DNA from: Dryocosmus kuriphilus
Taxonomy: Eukaryota > Arthropoda > Insecta > Hymenoptera > Cynipidae
DNA length: 64,000 nucleotides
Reading direction: 5' to 3'
Assembly: GCA_038277395.1 (NCBI GenBank)
Contig: CM076193.1
Coordinates: forward strand, 146,185,813 to 146,249,812
The position numbers and the translations under genes were made by a program. The notes below the pieces were generated by a model. That model was not told the origin of the DNA. It made no database searches and saw only the letters and a program-made list of their open reading frames with translations. Each line of letters starts with the position of its first letter. The first letter of the stretch is position 1. Shown here piece after piece: positions 13,301-23,384 of the stretch.

Positions 13301-15383
13301 TTGTGACCGTTTCACTGATCACCATATTGAAAAGTCGGAAGTGTTTGCGTGTACCGAAATTTCGTTACAAATAGCTCTGAATTACCATTTCACAACTTGT
13401 CGGAATTCATCGCAAATTCTTTGGAATTCACAGTGACCTCTTCGGAATTCACCACGAATTTTTTGAAATTTATAATATACGCGTCGGCAAAGTTTTAAGC
13501 CGGCATCTAATAGAATTTTTTGCGAGAAAAATGAATCGCAGGAACTATTAAGTCGATATCTCGATTAGTTTCAGAGATATCGATTTTTTGGTCAAAATTA
13601 CTGTTCTTTTTTTTTTAATTTACAGACTTTGCTAACGCGGATTCCGATAGGATTTTTTGCAATAAAAACGAATTCGAAATACTAAAATATTTGAAGTCAC
13701 AACCCTATAGTATTTTACGGGGGGCAGAAAGGCACCCCTGTGCTGCTGATCACAAAAATACTTAAAGTTACACCCCTACCCTCTTCCACTTTTTTTTGCG
13801 GGGGGGGGGGGGGGGGGGCATCCGTGTGACTGGTAACAAGAAAACCTTCAGTTACAGCCCTATAACTCTTTCCTATGTTTTGCGGGGGGCAAAAAGGCAC
13901 CCCTGTGACTTGTCACAACAAGACCTTCAGTTACACTCCTGATTAAAATGAAAGCTTTCAATTATTTATACTAAAAAATTAATGTTTAAAATTGCCAAAT
14001 ATGAACAAATTGACCGAATACAGTGTAAAAATATACCTAAAGAACCTTGTGGTGCCTAAAACTTGTAAAAGAACTCGAATGCGACAAGAAATACAAGGGA
14101 ATAATATACGTAAAGCACTTGGCGTTTTTTTTGGTTGGTAAATGTGGTCGAGTGCGCTTCCTGTTACAGAATAAAAACTTCGCATATGTGCTTTACCGCA
14201 AACCACTTCGGCTAAATTAGGCAAGCAGCGGCGTTTGACGTTTATCGGAAGTTCGTATTGTGCTTTGCGGAGGTCTCCTGCTGTATTGAGGTCCGGTGCT
14301 CGCTAACTTTACAGCGAGAAACACCGCAAGTGACGTTGCGTATTTTTCAACTGGGATTTGATTATAGAAAAAACCACAAGTAAATTCTCTATTAGAGATT
14401 GTTTTATCCAAGAGGGGTACTTGCATTAATGAAAATGTGTCCCTATACTAAAGTACTTGACACAAACGGCTTTTCTTGAATATCTCCGTTCAACCCAGAC
14501 AGCACTTACGCAACCTTTTCCGTTGTAGGGCCGAATAGCTCTGAACTACAGATTTGGCTATTTGTATCAATTCTACCGAAAATTGGGGCAAATAGCCCAA
14601 GTTGTAGTTGGGAGCTATGTGTACCCAAATTTCGATACCCGTAGACACGGGCTTAAAAATCACTGAACTATTTATGCAAACAGTTTTCAAACTAGCTTCT
14701 ATGCATTATGTACCTTGAAACATTCAACTTTTCAAGAAAATCTGAAGATTTTATAAATCGTCAAAAGGAAGGAAGTAGAATGGAAAGAATGAAAGATTGC
14801 GAGGAGAAAAATTAAGAATACATTTCTTCAAGGAGGACTTCTTGAGGAAGAGGAAGAAAGAGAAGTACGTATAAGGACTGCTTCTATAGAATCGCGAGAA
14901 TCTTGCAGAGTCAAGGTTATCCGCGTCGTTAGCTCATTATATTATTATCATCTTTATTTTGTGTTTTATTCCTTAACGAGCTTCGGAACAATATGTGCAG
15001 CCAAGTTGCACCGTCCAGGAGAGGCACCTGCGTGTCAGGTGCCCGCACCTGCAAAGACCACCGTCTTCGGCCCATCTAATCATTTCTAAAAGTGACCAAG
15101 ATTCGCTAAAAGTGAGGACTGTCAAGGACTTGACTACCCAAAGATTAGGACCTCGTCATCTAAAGTCTAGACACGCTAAAGTGCTAAACTAATGAATGGA
15201 TGAAGGAATTGATGAATTTTGAAACTTACATTGATGTTTGTTGACGATGAGACTGAGGGGTTCATGTCCACCGAGAGGGCTATCCTTTCCTCCATGTGGC
15301 GGGCTTTTTCCCGAGTGTTGGGCCTCCAGCAGCCGCAGTTGCTGCTGGTGGAGGCGATTCTTGATGAGGAATATCTTGGGCAT
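1175..15383 (-). CDS. ovo: ovo/shavenbaby zinc-finger transcription factor (complete, 8 coding exons)
   Basis: Nuclear C2H2 transcription factor of the Ovo/Shavenbaby (OVOL) family, which in insects controls epidermal trichome formation and germline development. Coding exons, in transcription order: 15383-15230, 4344-3448, 3334-2791, 2706-2450, 2370-2234, 1946-1809, 1715-1416, 1345-1175. They total 2598 nt and read through without a stop as 865 residues. Residues 1-51 are the conserved N-terminus (MPKIFLIKNRLHQQQ), the region through which Pri/Tal peptides trigger proteasomal trimming of Drosophila Svb. A PIDYAVPK motif lies near 202-209 and a Gly/Ser-rich tract at about 255-326. An acidic, probably activating region spans about 351-531, and a Gln-rich stretch about 571-600. 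C2H2 fingers start at about 716, 744, 772 and 811. Fingers 1-3 (exon 7) and 4 (exon 8) match Ovo residue for residue where I can recall the family. Start choice: the conserved MPKIF. Family identity is near certain; the exon 5 donor is the weakest junction. Confidence 0.96.
1416..1715 (-). CDS. ovo: ovo/svb coding exon 7 (zinc fingers 1-3)
   Basis: Acceptor CTTTTCAG|GA and donor ACAAAG|GTAATT; exactly 100 codons. Carries finger 1 (FTCRVCSKNFSLQRLLNRH), finger 2 (YLCTFCGKGFNDTFDLKRH) and finger 3 (YKCNLCEKSFTQRCSLESH), joined by HTGVRP-type linkers and followed by VHGVQHQYAYKERR. This is the most conserved part of Ovo proteins. Confidence 0.97.
1809..1946 (-). CDS. ovo: ovo/svb coding exon 6
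   Basis: Acceptor TCTTTACAG|TT and donor GCAAG|GTAACT. Exactly 46 codons, phase 0 at both ends, so it could be skipped without breaking the frame. Encodes LGLPGDVQVEFVNGGHGIKN and more; the VNGGHGIKNPLA block is a conserved Ovo element just before the zinc fingers. Confidence 0.92.
2234..2370 (-). CDS. ovo: ovo/svb coding exon 5
   Basis: Acceptor ATTTGCAG|GC. The frame reads about 45 Ser/Ala/Pro-rich residues and then reaches GGT GTG TAG. Exon 6 needs a phase-0 join, and the only phase-0 GT in this frame is the GTG at 2233, so the donor is taken as GGT|GTGTAG. This is a weak donor, but it gives a fully open frame (APSPSG then LGLPGD). Confidence 0.75.
2450..2706 (-). CDS. ovo: ovo/svb coding exon 4 (Gln-rich)
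   Basis: Acceptor CTTTCCAG|AC and donor AGTG|GTAAGC. Encodes RHYTVPQHLSPKISGISYP and then a Gln/His-rich tract (residues about 571-600), ending at about residue 617. Repetitive CAG/CAA codons give a low-complexity stretch that is likely to vary in length between individuals. Confidence 0.92.
2791..3334 (-). CDS. ovo: ovo/svb coding exon 3 (acidic region)
   Basis: Acceptor TTTTTTTTAG|GG and donor CCAG|GTAAGA; the phase agrees on both sides. Encodes about residues 351-531, including YSLLQNVCASYGIALKEEED, and is rich in Asp, Glu and hydrophobic residues, as expected of the Ovo activation region. Confidence 0.93.
3448..4344 (-). CDS. ovo: ovo/svb coding exon 2
   Basis: Acceptor CTTTTTCAG|AT completes codon 52 as Tyr. 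The donor is AATG|GTACTT. The exon encodes about residues 52-350: an N-terminal Ser/Pro segment (TTPESLRSSSPASSPPTP), a conserved-looking block RRFISSILGGDVPYG, the PIDYAVPK motif, a charged KRKEDEEKAREGAK stretch, then a Gly/Ser-rich linker and the conserved PPFYESLKGGNNLANF. The frame is open without interruption for 897 nt. Confidence 0.93.
10405..11000. repeat. Degenerate minisatellite in svb intron 1
   Basis: Alternating words ATTCAAGCTACAGAAACAGA (about 10552, 10711, 10827, partly 10915 and 10940) and GTCGTAAAGAAATGTTAAAC (about 10601, 10658, 10759, 10860, 10980) define a purine-rich array. Units are irregular, about 100-150 bp, and well diverged, so the array is old. Confidence 0.7.
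13704..13940. repeat. Short tandem repeat with internal poly-G runs
   Basis: Three units of about 78-85 bp, each containing a G-run, then GCAAAAAGGCACCCCTGTGA-like sequence, then AACCTTCAGTTACA-like sequence. The middle unit has a 19-G run (13800-13818). It lies in svb intron 1. Confidence 0.75.
15230..15383 (-). CDS. ovo: ovo/svb coding exon 1 (N-terminal degron exon)
   Basis: Encodes residues 1-51 plus the first base of codon 52. It starts at ATG 15383 with A at -3 (ACAAG before ATG) and ends AAT|GTAAGT, a strong donor. The MPKIFLIKNRLHQQQ start matches the somatic Svb isoform, where it carries the Pri-dependent ubiquitin-ligase recognition region. An out-of-frame ATG lies 38 nt upstream at 15421 and would overlap this start if transcribed. 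Confidence 0.92.
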
Positions 15384-15633
15384 CTTGTCGTCGGAGTCAC
15401 CCTCGACTCAAAACACCCCAAACCTGTCGGCTCCCAAAATTATCCGTCAGTTTGCACTCACCACGATCGCGTCACCATTGGTACTCAAGGTCACAGCGAC
15501 CTTTCTTCAGCACCAAGGCCTAAACAAAGAGCCTCAAAACTCCCGCTCTTGCACTCCCAAGTTCGCGTGGTACTCGCAGATTCGTCCAAGGTCACTTAAC
15601 TTTTGAAGCGCACTCTCCGAACTACGAAGTTCC

Positions 15634-15665
15634 TCACTGAACTGGCGTTCGCCAGCTTAAATAAA
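15634..15665 (-). promoter_or_regulatory. Candidate core promoter for the svb exon 1 transcript
   Basis: On the minus strand, TTCAGTGAGG fits an insect initiator (A+1 at 15638), with TATTTAA beginning at about -25 (15663). This would give a 5' UTR of about 255 nt ahead of the exon 1 ATG, including the out-of-frame ATG at 15421. Initiators of this quality are common by chance. Confidence 0.25.
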
Positions 15666-16356
15666 AATCAACTCTAGTCCGCGAGGCCCAAAACTGGACC
15701 GGGTTTACACTCTAATGATTCAAGTCACTTTACAGATAAATTAAGTCACTTGCAGCATTATCTTCAGCAATCTTGATTAATGCAAATCACTCATTGTAAC
15801 AAAATCTAGGTTGTTTTTTAAATCGCGCACGATTTTTGAGAATTTACGGTTAGATTGGCTCGGGATCGATACGCGATGCCAAACAACAGCTTCGGCCTCT
15901 CGCAAGCAACTGAAGTTCTTCAGGTATCGTGAACAGGACCCCGGGCCCGACTGTCAGTCCCCTTCCACCTGAGAACCGTACACGCCCCCTGTCCCTCTCA
16001 AAAGCCACTGGCACTCCCACCAGAACCGCTCATCGAGTGCCAGTGATCTGACTCGGTTATGCTACCACCGTAATATTACCTGTGAAATATCCAGAGACCC
16101 AGTGGGCACCAACATCCTGCGAGATTGGATTCTCTTTTTACGAAGATTCACAACTGTAGGAAGAGCTTGCAGGAATTTCTGTTATGGTTTTCACCAATGC
16201 ACTGTTAGGGAATAGATAGTGCTAATCTACAACTTGTAAATTAGTAATTATTAAAAACAGTCATCTAATCTGTACTGTAATCTATACGGTAACCACTGTC
16301 CAAGGTCATGGCGGGTTCAAGCCCCCCTCCTCCCCATTAATGAGTAATGCGTATTA
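15639..16356. other. Upstream flank of svb, no gene seen
   Basis: About 0.7 kb immediately upstream of the candidate promoter. It is relatively GC-rich for this window between about 15850 and 16100 and contains no repeat or reading frame I recognise. It is a plausible proximal regulatory region by position only. Confidence 0.4.
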
Positions 16357-17305
16357 GGGTAGGTCGAAAAATCCAAATTTTTGAAACTCAAAACTAGTTG
16401 TCACTATTTGAGTCTCTCAACTCGAGGTCAAAGTTTAAATTTTTGACTGTGGGCCAGAAAATGATGGCGAACTTTTTGAAAGTACAGTTTTTGTTAGTAA
16501 AAAATATTATACGATTTGAAATTTGAAAAATTGTTGTTGAAGTTAGAATTATTCGAAAATGTGCAAGAAACACGTTTTTTTTAAAAATTTGGTTAGTTGC
16601 ACGACTTTTTGAAAAAAATAAAAAGTTTGATGCCCTAAATTTCTTCAGAAGGAATAAAAAAAAATGTCATGATTGTGTTATTATCCTAAAAGAAAATTGT
16701 TTCGTGACCTGCAAGCTGAGAGAATCGCTCAAAAAAGGCAAAAATCTTCATTTTTATATGAAAAAAAAAAATTTTTCTGCGTGATATCAATATAATTGCA
16801 TATCTCTTCGGTTTAAATTGAAGAAGCTATGAGCCCAACACTTTGGCCATGGCTAGGTTCACCGAAAGTCGGTGAACGTAGAACAAACATTTTTTGGTCC
16901 ACCCAGGGAGATTGGAAAGAGCGGCTAGGTTCATAGAAATTCGGTCAGGGCAGAACAATTTTTTTTCGGTGAACCTAGACATTTTGCTTAATTAAAAAAA
17001 AATGACATTAACCAAATCCATAAAAATTTGTTTTTTTTTGTGAATCTTCAAATAATTTTAAATTTCATAAATTTTTCTAAATTCATAATTATATATTATT
17101 TTTTATCTTACATAAACTGTACTTACAAAAAAATTCGGCGTAATTTTTTGTCCCACAGAATATTATTTTAAAATTGAAACTTTGACCTCCAGTTGGGAGA
17201 CTTAAATATTGACCGATTTCAAAAACTTCTTTGGTTTCGATTTATGTTTCCAAAAGGCGCACTATTAAGTTTCGAGTTTCAAGAAACGGGATTTTCGAAC
17301 AACCC
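16357..17305. mobile_element. Foldback MITE, GGGTAGGTCGAAAA family (copy 1)
   Basis: The left end GGGTAGGTCGAAAAATCC matches the reverse complement of the right end (GGGTTGTTCGAAAATCCC). TA sits on both sides (16355-16356 and 17306-17307). The inverted similarity continues inward, for example AGGTCAAAGTTT near 16424 against AAACTTTGACCT near 17187, so both halves fold on each other. There is no coding capacity. A TA target site and no gene suggest a Tc1/mariner-type non-autonomous element. Confidence 0.7.
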
Positions 17306-18239
17306 TAAAGCATATAATTATGTATATTAGGGTTGCTGAAATTATAAAAAGTTCCATTCATTTGTCGGGGCACTCCCAAAAAAGAATCTATTTGTTGCAA
17401 AAACAACAAAATTTTTCTCAAGTTTTTACATTATTCGTAAGTACGTTCCCACAGGGGTTCCCCCTCCAAACGTAAACAAAATTATTTTTTCAAAAAACAA
17501 ATTCCCTTAGAAATAGTAAACAGTCAACAGTCGTTAAGAAAAATAATAAGAAAAACTGTTTAAAAGTTGAAAAACAACCCTTAGGAATGAGAAAAGCACC
17601 TTTTCAGACGAAAAAAATTAATTTTTTTGCAGTCTTCAGCGTAAAAATTTCGTAAATTTTAAATGTAATAAGTACTAAAGAAATTTGATACAAAAAGATG
17701 TCCTAAGCCACCCTTGTGGGTAAAAAATAACCCCTTTGAAAATTAATTGTAGATTTTTCGATTTAATTGACCTAATTTCATAGAAATTACGTACGCGGTG
17801 TGGTTTCTGAATAAATATTTTTAAAAAGTTGCGTTATATAGATGGTCAAAAACATCCTCAAGGAGAATAATCACCCCAAAACGTAAAAACTTGTACACTT
17901 TCTTACATAATATATGAAAATATTTTTATTGTGACTTAAAAATCGTAAGCAGGTCTTCGAAAATATATTTAAAAGAAAGAAAAAAAGGTTTTAAAAGAAA
18001 CTTTCAAAGCAGTTGTTTTTTTTTTTTTACTTAAAATAAAATGGTTCAGGATAATCTTTGGCATCCAATTTTTTTATTAATTATTCCATTTGAAATTCAC
18101 GAAATGTCTACAATAAAAACTGTGTAGATCTCGAAAAAAAATGTTTTCTTAAAAAGGGTTATTTCCTTATTTACAAAGATTTTTTAAAAACCTTTCTACA
18201 GTTTTTCACATTATTATTTTTCATAGTGTCTCTTTATTA
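17306..18239. other. AT-rich spacer between two MITEs
   Basis: Low-complexity A/T-rich sequence with many A and T runs. It contains an isolated GGGTTGCTGAAATT near 17331 that resembles the end of the flanking MITE family but has no convincing partner. No gene seen. Confidence 0.4.
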
Positions 18240-18974
18240 GGCTGGGTCGAAATTTTTTTTCTTTAGAAATTACAAACAATTCCAGTAAAGTACATTGGAA
18301 CCACCATGAAGTATACTAGGTTTCAAAAAATTATTCCCTGCAGAGATTTAAAGTTTTTTTTTTTTAATTTGAATTCTTTTTTACATTTTTGGGGTATGTA
18401 TCTAGAACCTTCTCGATTTTTGCAAGATTTTATGATACTATTGTACCCGAGATAATTGTGTTTTGATATACCCCTGCAATTAGCTTATTTTTTGCACCCA
18501 TAAAACCATCAAACAAATTTTTTTTGGCACTTGAGGGCTTTCTTAAGATCAAAGTGAATTTACAAAAAATTCAAGATATCTGTGGATCGCAACTGGAAAA
18601 AAATTCAAAAATTTGTAGTGTCTACAGTTTTGATCCCCCATATATCTTGAACTTTTTGTGAGTTCATTTTGTTCACAAGAAAGCCCTCAAATCACGAAAA
18701 ACTTTTTAAAAATATTTTCATGGGTGCAACAAATAAAAGTTTATTACAGGGATATATTAAATCTCGTGCAGAATAGTGTCCTAAAATTTGGTAAAAATTG
18801 AGAATACTAGATACCCCAAAAGATACAAGAAAAAAACTGAAATTAAAGAAAACTTTAAAACTCTGCATAATGTTTTTAAACCTATTTTGCTCACTTACAC
18901 TTCATTGGGGCACCAATGCACTAACTTTAGGCATAGTATTGTTTGCGATTTCTAAAATTTTTCCCGACCCACCC
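18240..18974. mobile_element. Foldback MITE, GGCTGGGTCGAAAT family (copy 2)
   Basis: The left end GGCTGGGTCGAAATTTTT pairs with the right end GGGTGGGTCGGGAAAAATTT (reverse strand). The next block TTTAGAAATTACAAACAAT also repeats inverted. TA flanks both ends (18238-18239, 18975-18976). The element is an imperfect palindrome along its whole 735 bp, with GAAAGCCCTCAA and TTGAGGGCTTTC facing each other near the centre. Its termini relate it to the element at 16357. Confidence 0.75.
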
Positions 18975-19244
18975 TACTGTTTATGATTTTTGAGAATTTT
19001 TTTTTATTACATCATTTGAGGAAATAAGATTTTTACGTTTGAAGGTGGTTTAAGCCCCGTGGGAAGCTTTTTGAGAGGTATTCCCATAAAATTAAGGAAA
19101 CTTTATTTGATTTGAGCAGGTATATTATTATTCTGGAATATACTGCTAAGTAAAATAAATATTATTTTGATTAATCGTTTTTTGTTTTTATTATATTAGA
19201 TATTAAGTACTCTCATTCTTTAATGGTCCCTTTTCACCATTTTT

Positions 19245-19398
19245 TGCCTATACCAAAGCCCCCCCCCCCCCCAACCCAATGAAGAAAAATTCAGGCTACA
19301 CCGCTGTCATTCTGGCGACCCCTGCCTTAGGGGGCATCCATAAACTATGTTACCACTATAGGGGGAAGAGGTATCTCGCCAGAAACTATAATTGGAAA

Positions 19399-19430
<32 letters not shown>
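19245..19430. repeat. CCATAAACTACGTTACC-type repeat with a 32-G run
   Basis: Extra copies of the ATCCATAAACTA(C/T)GTTACCA word precede the tandem duplication and are separated from it by an uninterrupted G-run (19400-19431). This word is common in insect intergenic repeats. Confidence 0.6.
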
Positions 19431-19432
<2 letters not shown>

Positions 19433-21097
19433 CAGTGGAAGAAAAGGTTACAAACCACGATAAGCGGGCATCCATAAACTACGTTACCAATTTAAGGGGT
19501 AGGGGAGTTTTGCCATAAGCTACGATTGGTAACAGGGTTGGGGTGGTTCAACAGAAGCAACGTTAGAAGCCAAGATAAGGGGGCATAAATAAATTACATT
19601 ATCACTTTAAGGGGGATGGGGTCTTGAACAAACTACGTTCGATAACAGCGGCAGGGGGGGGTTCATTGGAAGTAACGTTACAAAACAGTTATCTTGGCTT
19701 TTTTTAAATACCTGTTTAGTACGTTTCTTGATGATATTAGACAGCACGACAGCAAATTAAAAAAATGAGAATTAAAAGTGAAAATTTTTCCAATAACTTA
19801 TAAAGATATATGAAATTTACTTTAGATATTTAAAAAAAAATTAATGATTCAAGAAAGGAAAAGGGTCATCAACGTAACGTAGTTTATGGATGGAGCCTCA
19901 GGGAATATCCATAAACTACGCCATTTTTGACTCTCTTCTTCCACGTCGTTGACAACCGTAGGTTTGTACCCCCCCCCCCCCCCCCCCCCCCCCCCAGAAG
20001 TATTGTAGCTTTTGGCTAAGGACAGACTGCTCGGATCTTTATGAAATTTTAGGGAAACATTTTTGAATGTACATACTTTCAAAAACTGTGATAAAAAAAT
20101 CGATTTTTTAAAGTTTTTAAAGTGGGTGGATCCCTGAAGTAAGCGGCGTTCGTTTATATCTACATAGAATCTATTTCTTTTATTATTTTTTATTTGTTTT
20201 GAAATTTAGTTGTATTTTCCTGTTGATTAACCATATACCTAACCTCAAACTTTAATTTTGTTTGCATAATATGTTTCTATATTCAGATTTGATGAAGGCA
20301 AAATTTTAATTTTTTTTAGTAAATAAAACTATACCTCTTCTATTTTAAATTTAAATGGTTTGAGTCCTGCATTTTTACAGACAAAAGGTAAAACAAAAAG
20401 AAAGACATTCACAAGGTTTTCGTCACTTCTTTTACAGCAAAATATGATGCGACCGGCACTTAATCTTCCACAAAATTACTACTGGAAGGTGTAGATTTAG
20501 TAAAAATACGGATTTAATTTACAGAAAGTCGCATTCTTGTAATTTCAGTAATCTACTCTTTCTAGTTTTGATTTTTAGCACCAGATGGTCAGTGGAAGTA
20601 ACGTTACAAGCCATGATAAGGGGGCATCCATAAACTACGTTACCAATTTAAGGGGGAGGGGAGTTTTGCTATAAACTACGTTTGTTAACAGGGTTGGGGT
20701 GGTTCAGTAGAAGAAACGTTAGAAGCCAGGATAAGGGGGCATAAATAAATTACGTTATCACTTTAAGGGGGATGGGGTCTTGAACAAACTACATTCGATA
20801 ACAGCGGCAACGTTACAAGACAGTTATCTTGGCTTTTTTTAAATACCTGCTTAGTACGTTTTCTGATGATACTAGACAGCACGACAGCAAATTAAAAAAA
20901 TGAGAATTAAAAGTGAAAATTTTTCCAATAACTTATAAACGTATGTGAAATTTACTTTAGATATTTAAAAAAAATTAATGATTCGAGGAAGGAAAAGGGT
21001 CATCAACGTAACGTATTTTACGGATGGAGCCTCAGGGAGCATCCATAAACTACGCAATTTTTGACCCTCTTCTTCCACGTCGTTGACAACCGTAGGT

Positions 21098-21146
<49 letters not shown>

Positions 21147-21744
21147 AGAAGTAACGTAGCCTTTGGTTAAGGACAGACTGCTCGGATCTTTATGAAATTT
21201 TAGGGAAACATTTTTGAATGTACATACTTTCAAAAACTGTGATAAAAAAATCGATTTTTAAAAGTTTTTAAAGTGGGTGGATCCCTGAAGTAAGCGGCGT
21301 TCGTTTATATCTACATAGAATCTATTTCTTTTACTATTTTTTATTTGTTTTGAAATTTAGCTGTATTTTCCTGTTGATTAACCATATACCTAACCTTAAA
21401 CTTTAATTTTGTCTGCATAATATGTTTCTATATTCAGATTTGATGAAGGCAAAATTTTAATTCTTTTTAGTAAATAAAACTATAGTTCATCTATTTTAAA
21501 TTTAACTGGTTTGAGTCCTGCATTTTTACAGAAAAAAAGGTAAAACAAAAAGAAAGACATTCACAAGGTTTTCGTCATTTCTTTTACCGCAAAATATGAT
21601 GCGACCGGCACTTAATCTTCCACAAAATTACTACTGGAAGGTGTAGATTCAGTAAAAATACGGATTTAATTTACAGAAAGTCGCATTTTTGTAATTTCAG
21701 TAACCTACTCTTTCTAGTTCTGATTTTTATCACTAGATGGCGAA
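19431..21744. repeat. 1157-bp direct tandem duplication
   Basis: The block starting GTCAGTGGAAG at 19431 repeats from GTCAGTGGAAG at 20588. The two copies remain similar through distinctive stretches, for example ACAGCACGACAGCAAATT and GAAGTAAGCGGCG-type words, to the ends AGATGG near 20587 and 21740. Each copy holds several CATCCATAAACTACGTTACC-like words in both orientations and a long C-run. The duplication is recent relative to the other repeats, though copies differ by point changes and by homopolymer length. Confidence 0.88.
21099..21146. repeat. 48-bp poly-C run
   Basis: Uninterrupted C from 21099 to 21146, in the second copy of the 1157-bp duplication. The matching run in copy 1 (19969-19995) is 27 C. 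Both sit at the same place relative to the conserved CCACGTCGTTGACAACCGTA. Confidence 0.9.
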
Positions 21745-22765
21745 ATGGTCGACCCGCCATTCTCAATAAAATTGACAATATTCACTATTCTCGACATTTT
21801 GTCACATTGCTTTTGTCAAAATTTATTGTCCGAAAGACATCCAGACCCCCATTTTCCGCCATATGCAATTTTCTCGCGAATTTGCGGATAACTGGCATTC
21901 CTTTAGATTTGCCGATCGCCAGTTCCCAAGAATTCAAGATCACATCGCATCACAGAAGTTCATTTCGGTACCCCTGGCGGGGTCTTGCAAGAAGTGGAAT
22001 CGCGCATGCGCCTAACGGGGCGCAAACATATACAGGTACATAACTCTCGATGCGTATGCCTCCAACCTATATATCCCTCTCGTTGCCCCCTTCCTTCTAC
22101 ATTTCTAGAATGTACCAGCCCGCGGAACACCTTCCCCCACTTTCAAATTGTATAGTACACATTCTTATGTGCATGTGCACTTACACAGTCATGTCCTCGG
22201 GGAGCAAGAGTGAGTCTATAAATATAGATTTGCAAACGTGTGAGTGCGAGTAAGCGCGCATGTACATTGCACTCAAAGTGAGTCCGTGAAGAGTCGGCAA
22301 GGTTACGTTTACCTTTAGCAGTTCAGCCGCAATGCCGGTTACGTCGCGAAGCGGTATTACCGCCTAGCGGCTTGAGACTCAACTTGCGGGGTCCGCTGTA
22401 CCGTCACGCATAGAAATTTGCGCACATTGTATGCGCTTTTCTATAAATCTATAGGAAACGATTTAAAACTTTTCTTGCTGTAATAATTGATAATAATCCC
22501 AACAAAAAGACTTTGTGTGAAAAAACTTCGATATGCAGCTACATGAATTTTAATATTTTATTTATTTATAATAATTGGTGGCGGAATGACCCTTGAGATG
22601 AAATTGTTAGATGTTGGTGGAAAGGTTTTGACTTTAGGGTTCAAAAGAATTGAAATCAATTAGTTATTAATTGAAACCAAACGATTCAGCACACAACGGT
22701 AGCCCTCGGCAGTGGTCTTATTAATTCTTATCAGAACGTATAATAAATATTATCAAACAAAAATT
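21745..22765. other. Unique, locally GC-rich segment; no gene seen
   Basis: From about 21880 to 22450 the sequence is richer in G, C and CpG than its surroundings and contains no repeat shared with the rest of the window. It includes TATAAATATAG near 22217 and a near-palindrome GCGGTATTACCGC near 22352. A regulatory element or an unannotated 5' exon of svb is possible, but nothing shows either. Confidence 0.35.
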
Positions 22766-22838
22766 TTATTAAAGGAGTGGAAGCTTTTTGACTACTGGTC
22801 AGTTTTATTTAGTTGAGATTTTCCTCAAGTAAGTTGAG

Positions 22839-22869
22839 GTTTCGACTACTCTCCGGTAGTCCTTATCAA
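22839..22869 (-). ncRNA. Degenerate hammerhead-like motif (left arm)
   Basis: Reads TTGATAAGGACTACCGG, then AGAGTAGTC, then GAAAC on the minus strand. The 6-bp stem GACTAC/GTAGTC is intact and GAAAC is present, but the CUGAUGA core is changed to UUGAUAA, so cleavage is unlikely. Confidence 0.4.
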
Positions 22870-23338
22870 TTTAAAAATGGTGTACATAACCTATAAAGCT
22901 ACAATATAGTTGTTCGATATTATTTGAGTTACGCTGGGTTTTAATTTGTTAAATAAAGTAAGAAGGCGATGATTCGTCGTGAACATACCTGTGAATTTAT
23001 ATATTTTGTTAGTTATTTAAGTTGTGTTAGGTTGACATGTTTCCATAGATAATTGTGTTTTTGAAATTAGACCAAAACTTTTTAGATAAAACGTTGACCT
23101 AAACCTCAAATCCGATATTGACAACATCAGCGGCATCTATAATAGTCTCATATTATCAATGAACCGTTAGAAACGTAAGACATCGTATCTTGGCACCTGA
23201 AGTCCTTACGCTATTACAATATATACGTTTAAAAGAAGCGATGCATCCCTGCATCGTCATGTCAAACTTTATATGTCAGTCCTCACACTTCGTCTACAGC
23301 AAGATACAGAATGAATTGTGGTTCCAAAAATGTGTTTC

Positions 23339-23341
<3 letters not shown>

Positions 23342-23382
<41 letters not shown>
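23342..23382. repeat. (TA)n microsatellite
   Basis: About 20 uninterrupted TA units between the two arms of the Penelope-type inverted repeat. Confidence 0.95.

Positions 23383-23384
<2 letters not shown>

Larger units (their letters stand above)
4345..15229 (-). other. ovo/svb intron 1 (10.9 kb)
   Basis: Bounded by the strong donor at 15229 and acceptor at 4345. The reading frames inside are short and show no recognisable family. The identifiable content is a degenerate minisatellite (10405-11000) and a poly-G-containing tandem repeat (13704-13940). In Drosophila the alternative germline ovo promoters lie in the comparable interval, so promoters and enhancers are expected here, but I cannot place them by sequence alone. 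Confidence 0.8.

Noticed and set aside
15176..15606. Plus-strand frames of 122-126 codons and a minus-strand 81-codon frame over svb exon 1
   Set aside because: Overlap with the recognised exon; no family similarity and no initiation signal.
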